DNA of 64,000 bases from Micromonospora parva (GTDB lineage Bacteria; Actinomycetota; Actinomycetes; Mycobacteriales; Micromonosporaceae). The notes below the pieces were generated by a model. That model was not told the DNA's origin. It was given only the letters and a program-made list of their open reading frames with translations, and did no database searches. The position numbers were made by a program, and so were the translations under genes. Location: NCBI RefSeq assembly GCF_000718515.1, contig NZ_JNZS01000006.1, forward strand, positions 202,405 through 266,404, written 5' to 3'. Within the stretch, counting starts at the first letter, position 1, and the number at the start of each line of letters is the position of its first letter. Of the stretch, positions 57,896-64,000 are shown piece after piece.

Positions 57896-58148
57896 GCAGT
57901 CACCTCTTCCCGTTCGACGCGGCGCCCAATCGGCCGTGTGCGAGGGAGCCAAGATTACGCCCGCCACCACCGCGCGAAGCACCCGCGACGCATCGACGGA
58001 AGGCACACAACCACCGATTGGCCCCCAGTTGCCAACCGATCGCCGAGGGTTACGGGCTCGCGGTCGGAAGTGGCTGCCGGTAGCGTTCCCAGCGCGGAAC
58101 GTGACCAGGCGACTGACACGCAGAGCCAACCGATGAGGGGTGACGCTC

Positions 58149-58649
58149 GTGGACGCAGACACGGTGATGGGATCGGAGCTACGCGGGCTACGCCACCGCC
58201 GCCCCGACATCGCCGGGGCGGTGCTCGCCGGCACCGACGGGCTGCTCATCTCCAGCGACCTGCCCCGCACCGACGCCACCCATCTGGCCGCGCTCGCCGC
58301 CGCGAGTTTCGGGCTCGGTCACCGGGTGGCCGACACCGTCGGGCACTGTGAGTTCCGGGAGTCGGTGGTCTGCACCACCACCGGTTGCGTGGTGACCTAC
58401 CCGGCCGGGCGCAGCGCCCTGCTGACAGTCGTCACCGGGTCGGCGGTCGGGGACCTGGAGGCGTTGCACGAGGAGGCGCGGGCGGTGGCCCGTCGGGCGG
58501 GATCGTTCCTGGACGTCCGCGGCACGGGCATCGGCGCCACCTCCGTGCCGGACGCGCACGCCCCGCTGGCCACGCGTACCCCGATGGCGACCCTGCCGGC
58601 GCAGTTGCGCCGCTCGTCCCGACCCACCTGGCGTCGCCCGCCGATCTGA
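58149..58649 (+). CDS. Roadblock/LC7 domain protein
   Basis: The 166-residue protein starts at GTG 58149 behind GAGGGG. The roadblock fold is seen in LRHRRPDIAGAVLAGTDGLLISSDLPRTDATHLAALAAASFGLGHRVAD, followed by VVTYPAGRSALLTVVTGSAVGDLEALHEEARAVARRAGSFLDV. The last 35 residues are basic and disordered. Such proteins usually regulate small GTPases in actinobacterial conservons. Here no GTPase gene is adjacent, so it is an orphan. Confidence 0.87.
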   Translation: MDADTVMGSELRGLRHRRPDIAGAVLAGTDGLLISSDLPRTDATHLAALAAASFGLGHRVADTVGHCEFRESVVCTTTGCVVTYPAGRSALLTVVTGSAVGDLEALHEEARAVARRAGSFLDVRGTGIGATSVPDAHAPLATRTPMATLPAQLRRSSRPTWRRPPI

Positions 58650-58650
58650 G

Positions 58651-58688
58651 CGTCGACGGCGGCCCGGGCGTCCGGGCCGCCGTCGACG
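58651..58688. terminator. Bidirectional hairpin terminator
   Basis: A 17-bp perfect stem (58651-58667 with 58672-58688) with loop GCGT lies between the convergent roadblock and ppdK genes. No T-run. Confidence 0.82.
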
Positions 58689-58692
58689 TGCG

Positions 58693-61401
<2,709 letters not shown>

Positions 61402-61718
61402 CAGAGCCTCCACAACACACGCGCCGGGATTGACACTTAACGAAGGTTCAGTTTCTTCTTCCCCGGGACGGACCGCCGGTAATCCCGGGGTCAACGTCGG
61501 TCGGTGGGCGAAGGTTAAGCGACCATCGAGTGACCTGGGACCGTTCGGTGACAATTGGCACAGCCATCACGACTATCCGTGTTCGTACCGGTTTTTGGGA
61601 ACGCTTCCATGCGCACCATCACGCATCCCGGCCGAGCGTCGTACGCTTGACGCCACGCCAGCCGGTGAACCTCACTTTTGCCATAACGGACGCGAATACA
61701 CCCCCCGGAGTCGCCGCC
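61402..61718. promoter_or_regulatory. Divergent region between ppdK and the hexosaminidase gene, with a LacI-type operator
   Basis: About 320 bp. TGGGAACGCTTCCA at 61596-61609 fits 12 of 14 positions of the CebR/LacI-type operator TGGGAGCGCTCCCA of actinomycete sugar genes. It lies 110 nt before the chosen hexosaminidase start. The ppdK promoter should be near 61430-61520, but no clear hexamers were fixed. Confidence 0.6.
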
Positions 61719-63470
61719 GTGTCGACCATCCCCTCCTCCGCCCCCAGCGCCGTCCCCGCCACCGACGCGGTGCCGCTGCCGACGCGGGAACCTGACGCGG
61801 CCACGCTGGCCCAGGCCGACGCGGCCACACTGGCCCAGGCCGACGCGGCCACACTGGCCCAGGCCGACGCGGCCACACTGGCCCAAGCCGCCGAGCGGGC
61901 GGCGGGCGACCTGCTCGCCCCGCCGGCCCGACACCGGCTGGCCGACGTCGTCCCCGCCCCGCAGCAGGTCCAGCCGGACCCGACCGGGGACTGGGTGCTG
62001 CCGGCCGAAGCGGTCATCGTGGCCACCGCCGACCCCGCCGCGCTGGCGGTCGCCGAGCAACTCGCCCACCTCCTGCGTCCGGCCACCGGCTACCCGCTGC
62101 CGGTCACCGACGCCACCACGCCGGAGCCCGCGGGTGGCATCGCGCTGGTGCTGGACGACACCGTCGACCTCGGCGCGGAGGGTTACCGGCTCGACATCAC
62201 CACCGACGGGGTACGCGTCACCGCCAGCACCGCCGCCGGCCTCTTCTACGGCGTACAGACGCTGCGCCAACTGCTACCGGCGGCGATCGAGAGCCGCGAC
62301 CCGGTCACCGAACGGTGGGCGCTGCCCGGCGGGACGATCACCGACGCACCCCGGTTCCCCTACCGGGGCGCGATGCTCGACGTCGCACGACACTTCTTCG
62401 CCGTCGAGGACGTGCTGCGGGTGGTCGACCACCTGGCCCGCTACAAGCTCAACCATCTCCACCTGCACCTCACCGACGACCAGGGGTGGCGCATCGCCGT
62501 CGACTCCTGGCCGAAGCTGACCACCCTCGGCGGGACCACCGAGGTCGGCGGCGGCCCCGGCGGGCACTACACGAAGGCCGACTACACGCGGATCGTCACC
62601 TACGCGGCCGACCGCCACATCACCGTCGTCCCGGAGATCGACCTGCCGGGGCACACCAACGCGGCGCTGGTCGCGTACCCCGAGCTGGCACCCGACAAGA
62701 TCGCGCCGCCGCCGTACACCGGCACCGAGGTCGGTTTCAGCTACGTCGACCCTGCCGACGAGCGGACGTACGACTTCGTCGCCGACGTCCTGGGCGAGCT
62801 GGCCGCGCTCACCCCCGGCCCCTGGTTGCACGTCGGCGGCGACGAGGCGTTCAAGGTCAAGGGCGAGGTCTACACCGGTTTCGTCGAGCGGGTCCAGCGC
62901 ATCGTGGCCGGCCTCGGCAAGACCGTCGTCGGCTGGCACCAGCTCGCACCGGCCGCCCACCTCGACGGGCGGGTCCTGCAGTGGTGGGGCACGAACGGCG
63001 AAGACCCCACCACCGCCGAGGCCGTACGTCGTGGCGCTCAGCTGATCATCTCCCCCGGCAACCACGCTTACCTGGACATGAAGTACGCCCCGGACACCCC
63101 GATCGGGCACGACTGGGCCGGACTCATCGACGTGCGAAAGGCGTACGACTGGGATCCCGGCACGCACGTTGCCGACGTACCCACCGAGGCGGTACTCGGG
63201 GTGGAGGCACCGCTCTGGACCGAATCGGTCACCTCGCTGGCCGACATCGAACTCCTGCTGCTGCCCCGGCTCCCCGCCATCGCCGAGCTGGGCTGGTCGC
63301 CCCGGGCGACCCACGACTGGAACGGCTTCCGCGACCGCCTGGCGGGCCACGGCCCACGCTGGGAGACCGCCGGCATCACCTTCCACCGCGCGCCCGAAAT
63401 CCCCTGGTCCACCACACCGGCCATCCCGACACAGCGCAACGTCCCCCAAACGGACACCACCAAGCCCTGA
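61719..63470 (+). CDS. Family 20 glycoside hydrolase (beta-N-acetylhexosaminidase), probably cytoplasmic
   Basis: About 583 residues from GTG 61719; the frame is open from 61530 but has no ribosome site there. After a Thr/Ala-rich N terminus come the GH20b domain (DVVPAPQQVQPDPTGDWVLPAEAVIVA) and the GH20 barrel with FPYRGAMLDVARHFFAVEDVLRVVDHLARYKLNHLHLHLTDDQGWRI, VVPEIDLPGHTNAAL and the catalytic Asp-Glu pair in HVGGDEAF. Trp residues QWWG and PLWTE line the sugar site. No signal peptide is seen, so it should split imported chitobiose or muropeptide sugars. A LacI-type operator lies upstream. Confidence 0.9.
   Translation: MSTIPSSAPSAVPATDAVPLPTREPDAATLAQADAATLAQADAATLAQADAATLAQAAERAAGDLLAPPARHRLADVVPAPQQVQPDPTGDWVLPAEAVIVATADPAALAVAEQLAHLLRPATGYPLPVTDATTPEPAGGIALVLDDTVDLGAEGYRLDITTDGVRVTASTAAGLFYGVQTLRQLLPAAIESRDPVTERWALPGGTITDAPRFPYRGAMLDVARHFFAVEDVLRVVDHLARYKLNHLHLHLTDDQGWRIAVDSWPKLTTLGGTTEVGGGPGGHYTKADYTRIVTYAADRHITVVPEIDLPGHTNAALVAYPELAPDKIAPPPYTGTEVGFSYVDPADERTYDFVADVLGELAALTPGPWLHVGGDEAFKVKGEVYTGFVERVQRIVAGLGKTVVGWHQLAPAAHLDGRVLQWWGTNGEDPTTAEAVRRGAQLIISPGNHAYLDMKYAPDTPIGHDWAGLIDVRKAYDWDPGTHVADVPTEAVLGVEAPLWTESVTSLADIELLLLPRLPAIAELGWSPRATHDWNGFRDRLAGHGPRWETAGITFHRAPEIPWSTTPAIPTQRNVPQTDTTKP
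61794..61889 (+). repeat. Four tandem 24-bp units in the hexosaminidase gene
   Basis: Four nearly identical 24-bp units encode DAATLAQA four times in a row, before the first folded domain. The copies differ at one or two bases. The repeat probably forms a helical linker and can change copy number. Confidence 0.93.
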
Positions 63471-64000
63471 CCTCCGCCCCGACCCGGTCCGCCCCGGCGC
63501 GGCCCGCCCCGGCACGGCCCGCCCGGCGCGCCCCGGTGCGTCCGCCCAGCTGCGCCCCGGCACGTCCGCCCTAGCGCGTTCCGCCCAGGCGCCGTCCGCC
63601 CCGCCGGTTCGCTGAGGCGCGGCCCCGCCCCAACCCGCCCCGCCCAGGCGCGGTCCGCCCCACCCGGTCTGCCCGGCGCGGTCCGCCCAGGCGGCGTGAA
63701 CGGCGCAGAACGGGCGTGATCCACTCGGGTTTCATGAAGTCGGGGCGTCCCGGGCCCCGGGACAGCGCGGTATTCAGGAACCCGAGTCGATCATCCCGTT
63801 CGTCCGTCATGTCGGGGCATCCCGGCGAGCACCGATGTCCGGTTTGGGTGGGGATATCGGGTGGTCGGGGCCACCCCGACGGCGGAATCGGGGGCCGGGC
63901 CGGGTCGTTATACCTGGCAGACCACCGCACCCCCCCGGACCGGTGGAGGGCAGCCGCCGGGAACACCCGCCCGGCCGCCCCGGTTACACCCCCCGCACGG
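63471..64000. other. Intergenic stretch with GC-rich degenerate repeats and repeat A, copy 3
   Basis: 63480-63700 consists of loosely repeated units around GCCCCGGCGCGGTCCGCCC with no gene. Repeat A follows at 63718-63792. Beyond it, up to the edge, no open frame with protein-like composition was found. Confidence 0.65.
63718..63792. repeat. Palindromic repeat A, copy 3
   Basis: The left arm GATCCACTCGGGTTTCATGA and right arm TTCAGGAACCCGAGTCGATC are the same family as 44503-44580 and 46879-46953. The centre is different (CCCGGGCCCCGGG). Confidence 0.87.

Noticed and set aside
61794..61889. CRISPR-like repeat
   Set aside because: In-frame 24-bp coding repeat without spacers.

Overview
The window is chromosomal DNA of a high-GC actinomycete, most likely Micromonospora or a close relative in the Micromonosporaceae. 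Reasons: very GC-rich codon use with G/C third positions, many GTG starts, ATGA-coupled operons, a DUF397/XRE regulator pair, a DtxR/IdeR-type iron box and families of short palindromic intergenic repeats. No plasmid, phage or transposase gene was seen.

1-15560 is a biosynthetic locus for a class V lanthipeptide (cacaoidin/lexapeptide type). On the minus strand it runs from an APH-type kinase and a HopA1-type lyase, through two small precursor genes and a strong intergenic hairpin, to an O-methyltransferase-fold enzyme, an ABC exporter, an LLM-family reductase, a LanD-like flavoprotein, a second kinase-fold protein without catalytic aspartates, and an M16 zinc protease. Both precursors can be read as cores starting Thr-Thr-X-X-Cys and ending Thr-X4-Cys. 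This fits an N-terminal dimethylated (methyl)lanthionine and a C-terminal aminovinyl-methyl-cysteine. A five-gene module (membrane protein, winged-helix regulator, macrolide-type glycosyltransferase, DrrAB-like ABC transporter) follows behind its own operator-promoter and continues off the left edge. A divergent MycE-like sugar O-methyltransferase lies on the right.

15580-25990 holds an MMPL transporter, tRNA-Asn with its terminator, a YtxH-like small protein, a TIM-barrel sugar isomerase, a remnant of a sensor kinase and two large secreted carbohydrate-active proteins (ThuA/DUF1080 and a PQQ-type sugar dehydrogenase) that share C-terminal CBM6 and ricin-B modules. 25993-34269 is an eight-gene, translationally coupled operon related to the ebo operon: inositol-phosphate synthase, UbiA prenyltransferase, TIM barrel, EboA, TatD hydrolase, EboE, a phosphodiesterase and a polyprenyl synthase. 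Its gene content suggests a prenylated cyclitol product. 34909-41352 is a ROK-controlled sugar ABC importer with a Gfo/Idh dehydrogenase.

41648-64000 is mostly housekeeping: a YihY protein, an ABC-2 exporter whose ATPase and permeases are separated by a block between two copies of a palindromic repeat, a TAXI-type TRAP transporter, DnaG, LtrA, an iron-regulated siderophore-interacting protein, dGTPase, a VOC protein, a roadblock protein, pyruvate phosphate dikinase and a cytoplasmic GH20 hexosaminidase. Two dispersed repeat families were found: a roughly 75-bp imperfect palindrome in three copies, and a 47-bp gene-end element present as tandem pairs at two loci.
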